Source: Synechococcaceae bacterium WB4_1_0192
GTDB taxonomy: Bacteria > Cyanobacteriota > Cyanobacteriia > PCC-6307 > Cyanobiaceae
Length of the DNA stretch: 8,814 nt
Direction: 5' to 3'
Assembly: GCA_009926195.1 (NCBI GenBank)
Contig: RFPK01000068.1
Location: forward strand, 1 to 8,814
Shown here piece by piece: positions 1 through 6,596 of this stretch; the stretch's first letter is position 1, and the number at the start of each line of letters is the position of its first letter. The translations under genes were made by a program, and so were the position numbers. The notes beneath the pieces were generated by a model. It had not been told where the DNA came from and ran no database searches. It saw only the letters and a program-made list of their open reading frames with translations.

Positions 1-60
1 GCCCACGTCCGGATAGCGGGCGGTGCGCCGGGCGCCCTGTTGATAGGCGTTGAGATCCAT
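1..60 (-). CDS. MazG-like nucleotide pyrophosphohydrolase, 5' end only
   Basis: Reading the minus strand from the ATG at 60-58 gives 20 uninterrupted codons that run off the window edge. The peptide opens MDLNAYQ and continues to RTARYPDVG. This 'MxLxxYQxxAxxTAxYP' opening is what I recall from small MazG-like / NTP pyrophosphohydrolase family proteins, which hydrolyse non-canonical or excess nucleoside triphosphates to monophosphate and pyrophosphate. The catalytic EExxE-type helix would lie outside the window, so the function rests on the N-terminus alone. The gene is divergent from pyruvate kinase, with 60 bp between the two start codons, so both promoters must sit in that gap. It could instead be an unrelated protein with a chance resemblance, but start, frame and motif agree well. 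Confidence 0.6.
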   Translation of the reverse strand, partial: MDLNAYQQGARRTARYPDVG

Positions 61-120
61 TGGCGCGACTGGGTTGGATGGCCTCGATGATAGGGTCGGC
101 CTACCTTCTGGCCCTGCCGA
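61..120. promoter_or_regulatory. Divergent promoter region between MazG-like gene and pyk
   Basis: These 60 bp separate two divergent start codons and must hold the 5' signals of both genes. A good -10-like hexamer TATCAT lies on the minus strand at 92-87, about 27 nt upstream of the minus-strand ATG, with no convincing -35 box. On the plus strand only a weak TAGGGT (91-96) is seen before pyk. The two candidate elements overlap, so expression of the two genes may be mutually exclusive or co-regulated. No clear Shine-Dalgarno sequence precedes the pyk ATG at 121. The exact elements are inference. Confidence 0.35.
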
Positions 121-1893
121 ATGGCCCTGCCCGATCTCACGCGTCGCACCAAGATCGTGGCCACCATCGGCCCTGCCACCGAGTCGCCGGAGCAGTTGCG
201 CCGCCTGATCGAGGCCGGCGCCACCACCTTCCGCCTCAACTTCTCCCACGGCGACCACAGCGAACACGCCGCCCGCATCGCCACCATCCGCCAGGTGGGC
301 CACGAGCTGGGCATCCACGTGGGCATCCTGCAGGACCTGCAGGGTCCCAAGATCCGCCTGGGCCGCTTCAAGGACGGTCCGATCACCGTGGCCAAGGGTG
401 ATGCCTTCACCCTCACCTCCCGGGATGTGGCCTGCACCCAGGAGATCGCCACCGTCACCTACGACAAGCTTGCCGACGAGGTGGTGGCGGGCAGCCGCAT
501 CCTTCTGGATGACGGACGTGTCGAGATGGTGGTCGACCGGGTCGACACCAGCGATCAGACGCTCTATTGCACCGTCACCGTGGGCGGTGTGCTGTCCAAC
601 AACAAGGGCGTCAACTTTCCGGACGTCCAGCTCTCGATCCGTGCCCTCACCGACAAGGACCGCACCGATCTGGCCTTCGGTCTGAAGCAGGGTGTCGACT
701 GGGTGGCGCTGAGTTTCGTGCGCAACCCCTCCGACATGCTGGAGATCAAGGAGCTGATCTCCAGCCACGGCCACAGCACGCCGGTGGTGGCCAAGATCGA
801 GAAGTTCGAGGCGATCGATCAGATCGACGCCATCCTGCCCCTGTGCGACGGCGTGATGGTCGCCCGCGGCGACCTGGGCGTGGAGATGCCGGCCGAAGAG
901 GTGCCGCTGCTGCAGAAGGAGCTGATCCGCAAGTGCAATGCCCTCGGCATCCCGGTGATCACAGCCACCCAGATGCTGGATTCGATGGTGAGCTGCCCGC
1001 GGCCCACCCGCGCTGAAGTGAGCGACGTGGCCAATGCCATCCTCGACGGCACCGATGCGGTGATGCTCTCCAATGAGAGCGCCGTGGGCGACTACCCGGT
1101 GGAAGCGGTGGCGACGATGAGCCAGATCGCCCGCCGGATCGAGCGCGACTATCCCCGCCGCGGTGAGGAGAGCCAGCTGGCCTCCACGATCCCCAACGCC
1201 ATCAGCCAGGCGGTGAGCACGATCGCCCGGCAGCTTGAGGCCGCCGCGATCCTCACCCTCACCAAGAGCGGCGCCACCGCCCGCAACGTCAGCAAGTTCC
1301 GGCCCTCCACCCCGATCCTGGCGATCACCAGCGAGGTGGATGTGGCCCGGCGCATGCAGCTGGTGTGGGGCGTGAACCCCCTGCTGATCAGCCACGAAAG
1401 CTCAGCTACCAGTACGTTCACGATCGCCATGGGCCTGGCCCAGGAGATGGGTGTGCTGCGCGAGGGCGACCTGGTGGTGCAGACCGCCGGCACCCTGCCC
1501 GGGGTGAGCGGTTCCACCGACCTGGTCAAGGTGGGCATCGTCAGCGCCGTGCTCGGCAAGGGCCTTGGCATCGGCAACGGCTCGGTGAGCGGCAAGGTGC
1601 GCCTGGCCACCACCCCGGAGGAAGCGGCGGGCCTGCAGAGCGGCGAAATCCTGGTGGTGCGTGAAACCACCGCCGACTATCTGGATGCGATGCGCAAGGC
1701 CAGGGGCGTGATCGCCGAGGCCGAAGGCAGCAGCAGCCATGCCGCCACCATCGCCCAGAAGCTCGGCGTGCCGGTGATCGTGGGCGTGGCCAACGCCACC
1801 TCCGACCTGCGCCACGGCGAACTGGTGACCCTGGAGATGCGCGAAGGTGTGGTCCACCGCGGCGCCCGCAACCACACCGTAGCCGCCCGCTGA
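121..1893 (+). CDS. pyk: Pyruvate kinase with C-terminal PEP-utiliser domain
   Basis: This cytoplasmic glycolytic enzyme of 590 aa transfers phosphate from phosphoenolpyruvate to ADP, giving pyruvate and ATP. Visible motifs are RRTKIVATIGPAT at the N-terminus and FRLNFSHG (R38, N40, S42) for substrate and cation binding. They also include LQDLQGPKIRLG, the catalytic KIE (K225, E227) and ARGDLG with the metal ligand D251, then PVITATQMLDSM and PRPTRAEVSDVANAILDG. The family motif MLSGET appears as MLSNES. The regulatory C-domain (about 355-475) is followed by a swivelling PEP-utiliser/phosphohistidine-type domain from about residue 481, with EGSSSHAATIAQKLGVPVIVG around H540. This explains the length against about 470 aa for the E. 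coli enzymes. Such an extension is known in Bacillus/Geobacillus and cyanobacterial pyruvate kinases, and its H540 is not established to be phosphorylated. The ATG at 121 places TKIVATIGPAT at the usual distance from the start. A MacB-type permease gene follows 48 bp downstream. Confidence 0.97.
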   Translation: MALPDLTRRTKIVATIGPATESPEQLRRLIEAGATTFRLNFSHGDHSEHAARIATIRQVGHELGIHVGILQDLQGPKIRLGRFKDGPITVAKGDAFTLTSRDVACTQEIATVTYDKLADEVVAGSRILLDDGRVEMVVDRVDTSDQTLYCTVTVGGVLSNNKGVNFPDVQLSIRALTDKDRTDLAFGLKQGVDWVALSFVRNPSDMLEIKELISSHGHSTPVVAKIEKFEAIDQIDAILPLCDGVMVARGDLGVEMPAEEVPLLQKELIRKCNALGIPVITATQMLDSMVSCPRPTRAEVSDVANAILDGTDAVMLSNESAVGDYPVEAVATMSQIARRIERDYPRRGEESQLASTIPNAISQAVSTIARQLEAAAILTLTKSGATARNVSKFRPSTPILAITSEVDVARRMQLVWGVNPLLISHESSATSTFTIAMGLAQEMGVLREGDLVVQTAGTLPGVSGSTDLVKVGIVSAVLGKGLGIGNGSVSGKVRLATTPEEAAGLQSGEILVVRETTADYLDAMRKARGVIAEAEGSSSHAATIAQKLGVPVIVGVANATSDLRHGELVTLEMREGVVHRGARNHTVAAR

Positions 1894-1941
1894 GCCAGCA
1901 TCCAGCCCACCAACCCCCGCTCCATGTGAGCCCCTGCTGCG

Positions 1942-3171
1942 ATGGCCGCCAAGCTCGCCCTGCGTGAAACCGTGGGGATGGCCCTCAACACCCTGAGGGC
2001 CAACCGTCTGCGTTCATTGCTGACGATGCTCGGCATCGTGATCGGCAATGCCTCGGTGATCACCCTGGTGGGGGTGGGCAAGGGCGCCCAGAACCTGGCG
2101 GAAGGTCAGCTGAACACGCTCGGGGCGAACGTGCTTTTCGTGGTGCCCGGCAACAACGACAGCCGCCGCCAGGGGATCGATTTCCCCAAGACCCTCGTGC
2201 TGGAGGACGCCGAGGCGATCGCCGAGCAGGTGCCATCGGTGCGGCGGGTGGTGCCGCAGATCACGCTGAGCGCCGTGCTGCAGGCCGGATCCAAGAGTGC
2301 CAGCACCAGCGTCTCCGGCGTGACGCCGGACTTCATCAGCGTGCGCCGCTTCGATGTGGCCCAGGGCCGCTTCCTCGATCGCCGCGATCTTGAGGGGGCC
2401 CGCAACGTGGTTGTGATCGGCCCGGACCTGCGCGACAAGCTGCTGCCGGTGGGTTCGGCGATCGGCCGCAACCTGCGCATCCGCGATCAGAGCTTCGAGG
2501 TGATCGGCGTGATGGCCCCCAAGGGCGCCGTGTTCGGCCAGAACCAGGACGAAGCCGCCTACATCCCATTGACGACGATGGTGAGCCGTCTGTCGGGGCG
2601 CGATCCCACCTATGGCGTGAGCCTCAACTTCATCAGCGTCGAGGCGCGCGACGAGGCCAGCACCGGCGCCGCCAAGTTTCAGATCACCAACCTGCTGCGC
2701 CAGCGTCACAACATCCTGCGCGAGGACGATTTCGCGGTGCGCTCCCAGAAGGATGCGCTCTCGATCGTGGGCACGATCACCGGAGGGCTGACGCTGATGC
2801 TGGCGGCGATCGGTGCGATCTCGCTGCTGGTGGGCGGCATCGGCATCATGAACATCATGCTGGTGTCCGTGAGTGAGCGCACCTCCGAAATCGGCCTTCG
2901 CAAGGCGATCGGGGCCCGCAGCAGCGATGTGCTCAGCCAGTTCCTGGTGGAAGCGCTGGTGCTCTCCAGTCTGGGCGGCGTGATCGGCAGTGCCCTGGGG
3001 CTCTCCGCCGTGGCCGCCGTGGCAGCGCTGACGCCGCTGCCAGCGGCGATCGGCGGCGGCAGCGTGCTGATCACGGTGGGGTTGTCGGGCTCGATCGGCC
3101 TGATCTTCGGAGTGCTGCCGGCCCGGCGGGCAGCCCGGCTCGATCCGATCACGGCGCTGCGCAGCCTCTGA
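1942..3171 (+). CDS. MacB/FtsX-type ABC transporter permease
   Basis: This inner-membrane permease has 409 aa. It starts with the MacB periplasmic-core signature ALNTLRANRLRSLLTMLGIVIG. TM1 spans about residues 25-47 and is followed by a periplasmic domain of about 225 residues. Three C-terminal helices (about 276-310, 331-358 and 375-397) form the FtsX-like domain. The cytoplasmic coupling motif SERTSEIGLRKAIGA (around 311-325) contacts the ATPase. Unlike E. coli MacB, which fuses ATPase and permease, this protein has no nucleotide-binding domain, so it needs a separate ATPase. Neither that ATPase nor a HlyD/MacA-type adaptor is in the window. An in-frame TGA at 1927-1929 makes ATG 1942 the first possible start. 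The gene is 48 bp after pyk and probably shares its transcript. The substrate is unknown. Family members export macrolides, lipoproteins, peptides or glycolipids, and no choice can be made from the sequence. Confidence 0.93.
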   Translation: MAAKLALRETVGMALNTLRANRLRSLLTMLGIVIGNASVITLVGVGKGAQNLAEGQLNTLGANVLFVVPGNNDSRRQGIDFPKTLVLEDAEAIAEQVPSVRRVVPQITLSAVLQAGSKSASTSVSGVTPDFISVRRFDVAQGRFLDRRDLEGARNVVVIGPDLRDKLLPVGSAIGRNLRIRDQSFEVIGVMAPKGAVFGQNQDEAAYIPLTTMVSRLSGRDPTYGVSLNFISVEARDEASTGAAKFQITNLLRQRHNILREDDFAVRSQKDALSIVGTITGGLTLMLAAIGAISLLVGGIGIMNIMLVSVSERTSEIGLRKAIGARSSDVLSQFLVEALVLSSLGGVIGSALGLSAVAAVAALTPLPAAIGGGSVLITVGLSGSIGLIFGVLPARRAARLDPITALRSL

Positions 3172-3473
3172 GGACGGGCACCGCATCCGAGCACAGGCAA
3201 AGAAAACCTTAAGGAGCGCAGCCGCACCCGTAAACCGTGTCCGATGGCACCAAGGGGATCGGGCGGGGATGGGTTCATGGGGAGTCCTTCACCCCGGCGT
3301 CAGCCTTGGCACAGCTTTCCTGCGGGTACCGCAACAGCAGCGATCGCATGGTGATCGTGCGTTGCATCGGCCCTGAGGAGTTCTTTCTGGAGCGGGTGGT
3401 CTTTCCGTTTGAACTGCTCAGTTTTCTGGCGCCACGCGAGGCGATCGTCCAGATCTGGACCCATGGCCTCGCC
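3172..3473 (+). promoter_or_regulatory. 302-bp leader and promoter region upstream of ftsH
   Basis: This is the longest non-coding stretch in the window. It has an A/T-rich patch (3197-3214, including AAAGAAAACCTTAAGG) that stands out in GC-rich surroundings. It also has a weak promoter-like pair, TTAAGG (3209-3214) and TAAACC (3231-3236), spaced by 16 bp. If transcription starts there, the ftsH message has a leader of about 230 nt. The ftsH reading frame stays open back to a GTG at 3237, but those 79 codons resemble no FtsH N-terminus and are read here as non-coding. One HIP1 octamer lies at 3340-3347. A four-codon mini-ORF (ATG 3463, TGA 3475-3477) overlaps the ftsH start. No rho-independent terminator for the permease gene was seen. 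Confidence 0.4.
3340..3347. repeat. HIP1 octamer (GCGATCGC), non-coding copy
   Basis: The palindrome GCGATCGC is the HIP1 element, over-represented in many cyanobacterial genomes. This copy lies in the ftsH leader. Three more sit inside genes at 2215-2222 (permease), 4170-4177 (ftsH) and 6738-6745 (DMFase-like). It supports a cyanobacterial origin. No local function is claimed. Confidence 0.6.
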
Positions 3474-5435
3474 ATGAATCAGCGCTGGCGCACGATCGCC
3501 CTCTGGGTTCTGCCCATCGGTGTCGCCCTGTTCCTCGGCTGGCAGGTGCTCGGCGGCGGCGGTCGCCTGGCCGGGGCGCCAAGCGGTCCCACCGTGGCCC
3601 CCCGTAATGCCGCCGTGGCTCGCATGAGCTACGGCCGCTTCCTCGACTATGTCGAGGCCGGTCGTGTGACCGCCGTCGACATCTTTGATGGTGGCCGCAC
3701 CGCTGTTGTGGAAGCCGTCGATCCGGATCTCGACAACCGGGTCCAGCGCCTGCGCGTGGATCTGCCCGGCCTGGCCCCTGAACTGGTCAACAACCTCAAG
3801 AACCAGGGCATCAGCTTCGACATCCATCCGCCCCGCCAGGCCCCGCCGGCCCTGGGCCTGCTCGGCAACCTGCTGTTCCCGCTGCTGCTGATCGGCACCC
3901 TGGTGTTCCTGGCCCGCCGCGGCAGCGGCATGCCCGGCGGCCCCGGCCAGGCGATGCAGTTCGGCAAGACCAAGGCCCGCTTCCTGATGGAAGCCGAAAC
4001 CGGCGTCAAGTTCGACGACGTGGCCGGTGTGGAGGAAGCCAAGCAGGACCTGCAGGAGGTGGTGACCTTCCTGAAGACCCCCGAGCGCTTCACCTCGGTG
4101 GGGGCCAAGATTCCCAAGGGCGTGCTGCTGGTGGGCCCTCCCGGCACCGGCAAGACCCTGCTGGCCAAGGCGATCGCCGGTGAAGCGGGCGTGCCCTTCT
4201 TCTCCCTCTCCGGTTCGGAGTTCGTGGAGATGTTCGTGGGCGTCGGCGCCAGCCGCGTGCGCGATCTGTTCAAGCGCGCCAAGGAAAACAGCCCCTGCCT
4301 GATCTTCATCGATGAGATCGATGCCGTGGGTCGTCAGCGCGGCGCGGGCGTGGGCGGTGGCAACGACGAGCGTGAGCAGACCCTCAACCAGCTGCTCACC
4401 GAGATGGACGGCTTCGAGGGCAACAGCGGCATCATCATCATCGCCGCCACCAACCGGGCCGACGTGCTCGATTCGGCTCTGCTGCGTCCCGGCCGTTTCG
4501 ATCGCCAGGTGCAGGTGGACGTGCCGGACATCAAGGGCCGCCTCTCGGTGCTGAAGGTGCACTCCCGCGACAAGAAGCTCGCCGATGACGTGAGCCTCGA
4601 GGTGATCGCCCGCCGCACCCCCGGCTTCTCCGGTGCCGACCTGGCCAACCTGCTCAATGAAGCGGCGATCCTGACCGCCCGCCGCCGCAAGGAGGCCACC
4701 GGCCTGGCCGAGATCGACGACGCCGTGGATCGCATCATCGCCGGCATGGAGGGCAAACCCCTCACCGATGGCCGCAGCAAGCGCCTGATCGCTTACCACG
4801 AAGTGGGCCATGCCCTGGTGGGCACCCTGGTCAAGGCCCACGACCCGGTGCAGAAGGTCACCCTGATCCCCCGCGGCCAGGCCCAGGGCCTCACCTGGTT
4901 CTCACCCGATGAGGAGCAGATGCTGGTGAGCCGCGCCCAGCTCCGGGCCCGGATCATGGGCGCCCTCGGCGGCCGGGCCGCTGAGGATGTGGTGTTCGGC
5001 TACGCGGAAGTCACCACCGGGGCTGGCGGCGACATCCAGCAGGTGGCCTCGATCGCCCGCCAGATGGTGACCCGCTTCGGCATGAGCGAAGTGGGCCAGC
5101 TCTCGCTCGAGGCCGGCAACCAGGAGGTGTTCCTCGGCCGCGACCTGATGACCCGCAGCGATGGCTCCGATGCCACCGCCGCCCGCGTGGACGCGGCCGT
5201 GCGCCAGATCGTGCAGAACTGCTACGCCGAAACCGTGAAGCTGGTCGCCGAACACCGCGCCTGCATGGACCGCGTGGTGGAGCTGCTGATCGAGAAGGAG
5301 AGCCTTGATGGCGATGAATTCCGCGCCATCGTCAGCGAGTTCACCAGCATCCCCGAGAAGGAGCGGTTCTCGCCCTTCCTTGGCGCCGATGGCGATGTGA
5401 AGAGCGAAACCGCCGCCGAACCCGCGAACGCCTGA
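3474..5435 (+). CDS. ftsH: ATP-dependent zinc metalloprotease FtsH
   Basis: This membrane-anchored hexameric AAA+ protease of 653 aa unfolds and degrades damaged or unassembled membrane proteins. In cyanobacteria the closest relatives (FtsH2/FtsH4 group) remove photodamaged D1 during photosystem II repair. TM1 spans about residues 8-27, followed by a periplasmic/lumenal domain and TM2 at 127-147. The AAA module has Walker A GPPGTGKT (221-228), the pore loop MFVG (253-256), Walker B IFIDEID (D280, E281) and the arginine-finger region LLRPGRFDRQ (R338, R341). The protease domain has HEVGH (H442, E443, H446), and the third zinc ligand D520 lies 78 residues after H442, as in E. coli FtsH. ATG 3474 was chosen because MNQRWRTIALWVLP immediately precedes TM1 as in related proteins. 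An upstream GTG (3237) would add 79 unfamiliar residues. No Shine-Dalgarno sequence is visible. The paralogue assignment is inferred. Confidence 0.97.
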   Translation: MNQRWRTIALWVLPIGVALFLGWQVLGGGGRLAGAPSGPTVAPRNAAVARMSYGRFLDYVEAGRVTAVDIFDGGRTAVVEAVDPDLDNRVQRLRVDLPGLAPELVNNLKNQGISFDIHPPRQAPPALGLLGNLLFPLLLIGTLVFLARRGSGMPGGPGQAMQFGKTKARFLMEAETGVKFDDVAGVEEAKQDLQEVVTFLKTPERFTSVGAKIPKGVLLVGPPGTGKTLLAKAIAGEAGVPFFSLSGSEFVEMFVGVGASRVRDLFKRAKENSPCLIFIDEIDAVGRQRGAGVGGGNDEREQTLNQLLTEMDGFEGNSGIIIIAATNRADVLDSALLRPGRFDRQVQVDVPDIKGRLSVLKVHSRDKKLADDVSLEVIARRTPGFSGADLANLLNEAAILTARRRKEATGLAEIDDAVDRIIAGMEGKPLTDGRSKRLIAYHEVGHALVGTLVKAHDPVQKVTLIPRGQAQGLTWFSPDEEQMLVSRAQLRARIMGALGGRAAEDVVFGYAEVTTGAGGDIQQVASIARQMVTRFGMSEVGQLSLEAGNQEVFLGRDLMTRSDGSDATAARVDAAVRQIVQNCYAETVKLVAEHRACMDRVVELLIEKESLDGDEFRAIVSEFTSIPEKERFSPFLGADGDVKSETAAEPANA

Positions 5436-5446
5436 TCGTTGCCAGC

Positions 5447-5467
5447 CTGGGGCTCGATCAGCCCCAG
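5447..5467 (+). terminator. Hairpin just after the ftsH stop codon
   Basis: A perfect 8-bp stem, CTGGGGCT (5447-5454) with AGCCCCAG (5460-5467), closes a 5-nt loop and starts 11 nt after the ftsH stop. It has no T-tract, so it is not a classical intrinsic terminator. It may protect the 3' end of the ftsH message or act with the larger hairpin downstream. Its presence argues against the possible TTG start at 5439 for the next gene. Confidence 0.45.
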
Positions 5468-5474
5468 CGCAGCG

Positions 5475-6488
5475 ATGGGTCAGCACTCCGGTCGCGCCAC
5501 CAGCGACCACGACCAAACGAGACCCCGGCTCGACGCAAGCCAGCGTCAGGAGAGCCGGGGTCTTCGCGTCGGCATCGCCGGCAACCTGGTCGGTGCCATG
5601 AGCGGCATCGCCATGTATCTGCACTCCAACTCGGATGCGCTGCTGCTCGATGGGCTCTACACCGCCGTGCTGGCCGGCTCGGGCCTGGTGGCGCTGCAGG
5701 TGAGTCGGGCAGCGCTGGCTCCGCGCAGCCGCGCCTACCCGTTCGGCGCATCAGGGCAGGAACCGCTCTACACCGTCTTCCAGTCGCTGGTGATGATCGG
5801 CATGGTCGGCTATGCCGCGGTCACAGCCAGCGGCAAGGTGATCACCTCCCTTTCAGGCGGTGCGGTGGCAGTGGTGCAGACGGGCGGGCTGAACTGGTAT
5901 TTCAGCGCCATGGTGCTGCTCAACCTGCTGCTGTGGTGGCAGTACCGGTTGAGCTGGCACCGCTGCGGCCGGCTCAGCGCCATGCTCGAGGCCAGCGCGC
6001 GCAGTTCGCTGTTCGATGCGGGCGTCTCGGCCGGCACCGGGCTGGCGTTGCTCGGGGCGCCGCGACTGCTGGGTACGCCCCTGGCAGGGCTGGCACCAAT
6101 CGCCGATGCGCTGATCGTGCTGGTGCTCTCGGCCCTGTTCCTGCCGGGCCCACTGCGGGAGCTGCGGCAGGCCGTCGCCGAATCGGCCGGGATGAGCGTC
6201 GAGGCGGTGCTGCTGGAGCGCTGCCGCGCCAGCCTGGCGGAGCGATTCCGCCGGGAGCGCTGCACGCTGGTGGAGCTGGCGATGATCAGGCTGGGGCGCA
6301 CCCACACGGTGGTGGCCTACGTGGACCCGGAACTGCCGCTCAGTGGCGCGGCCTTCGATCGACTGCGCCAGCAGCTGGAGGGCTGGATGCAGGAGCTGGT
6401 GCCGGGGCCGGCCCTGTGCGAGGTGATCGCCACCGTGGCCCATCCCTACGGGAGCGGTGCTACCGGGGACGTCTCGGAACCGGGTTGA
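5475..6488 (+). CDS. CDF-like (cation diffusion facilitator) membrane transporter
   Basis: This 337-aa membrane protein has the layout of the cation diffusion facilitator superfamily, whose members export Zn, Co, Fe or Mn by proton antiport. TM1 spans about residues 31-50. LLLDG (D59) and a YPFG motif (88-91, with E96 in GQEP) match the TM2 and loop signatures. Further helices lie near 100-120, 138-155, 180-200 and 205-225. A C-terminal soluble domain (about 230-330) would be the cytoplasmic ferredoxin-like dimerisation domain. It resembles the group I recall as COG3965 more than YiiP. The usual metal tetrad is incomplete: DxxxD reads D59-x3-T63, and HxxxD reads S177-x3-D181. ATG 5475 keeps TM1 intact, whereas ATG 5598 would cut it. 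The start lies 39 bp after ftsH, and a strong hairpin lies within codons 16-30. The substrate is not predictable. Confidence 0.8.
   Translation: MGQHSGRATSDHDQTRPRLDASQRQESRGLRVGIAGNLVGAMSGIAMYLHSNSDALLLDGLYTAVLAGSGLVALQVSRAALAPRSRAYPFGASGQEPLYTVFQSLVMIGMVGYAAVTASGKVITSLSGGAVAVVQTGGLNWYFSAMVLLNLLLWWQYRLSWHRCGRLSAMLEASARSSLFDAGVSAGTGLALLGAPRLLGTPLAGLAPIADALIVLVLSALFLPGPLRELRQAVAESAGMSVEAVLLERCRASLAERFRRERCTLVELAMIRLGRTHTVVAYVDPELPLSGAAFDRLRQQLEGWMQELVPGPALCEVIATVAHPYGSGATGDVSEPG
5520..5563 (+). repeat. Large two-part stem-loop in the 5' part of the CDF-like gene
   Basis: AGACCCCGGCTC (5520-5531) pairs perfectly with GAGCCGGGGTCT (5552-5563), a 12-bp stem. Stacked on it, GACGC (5532-5536) pairs with GCGTC (5543-5547) around a 6-nt loop, leaving only a 4-nt bulge, AGGA (5548-5551). 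The total is 17 bp of mostly G-C pairing. It falls in the predicted hydrophilic N-terminal extension of the transporter. It may attenuate read-through from ftsH, terminate the ftsH message, or control translation of the downstream gene. The pairing is seen directly and the function is inference. Confidence 0.6.
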
Positions 6489-6515
6489 TCGATCGCCGGC
6501 GGCCTGGGCTGGTGT

Positions 6516-6573
6516 CACTTGCTTGCCATGCGGTTGGCAGGACACGACACCCGCCATAAACCAGGAGCAAGTG
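6516..6573 (+). promoter_or_regulatory. Inverted repeats in the leader of the DMFase-like gene
   Basis: CACTTGCT (6516-6523) is the exact inverse complement of AGCAAGTG (6566-6573). Between them a smaller inverted repeat, TGCCA (6524-6528) and TGGCA (6535-6539), encloses six bases. A weak promoter-like pair, TTGGCA (6534-6539) and ATAAAC (6556-6561), and an AGGAG ribosome-binding-like sequence (6563-6567) lie in the same 60 bp. The arrangement could be an operator, or an mRNA structure that hides the AGGAG. No regulator is recognised. Confidence 0.35.
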
Positions 6574-6596
6574 TCATACCGCCCGCGGCAGACCCG

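Noticed and set aside
60..401. Plus-strand 113-codon frame overlapping the pyk start
   Set aside because: It is an out-of-frame shadow of pyk with Arg/Pro/His-rich composition.
1894..1941. Possible terminator between pyk and the permease
   Set aside because: No hairpin or T-tract was found. The short gap fits co-transcription.
2014..3186. Minus-strand open frame (390 codons) opposite the permease
   Set aside because: It is a composition artefact. The product is His/Gln/Ala/Arg-rich with no domain, while the plus strand encodes a full MacB-type permease.
3237..3473. 79-codon N-terminal extension of FtsH from GTG 3237
   Set aside because: The extension does not resemble any FtsH N-terminus. 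The usual MNQRWR start followed at once by TM1 is at 3474, and the upstream region holds promoter-like sequence.
3300..4841. Long minus-strand open frame (513 codons) opposite ftsH
   Set aside because: It is antisense to a certain gene, has low-complexity His/Gly/Ala-rich composition typical of the complement of GC-rich codons, and shows no domain.
5439..5474. TTG start for the CDF-like gene 3 bp after the ftsH stop
   Set aside because: TTG is a rare start, and the added residues would be encoded by a perfect hairpin. ATG 5475 is better and keeps all membrane segments.
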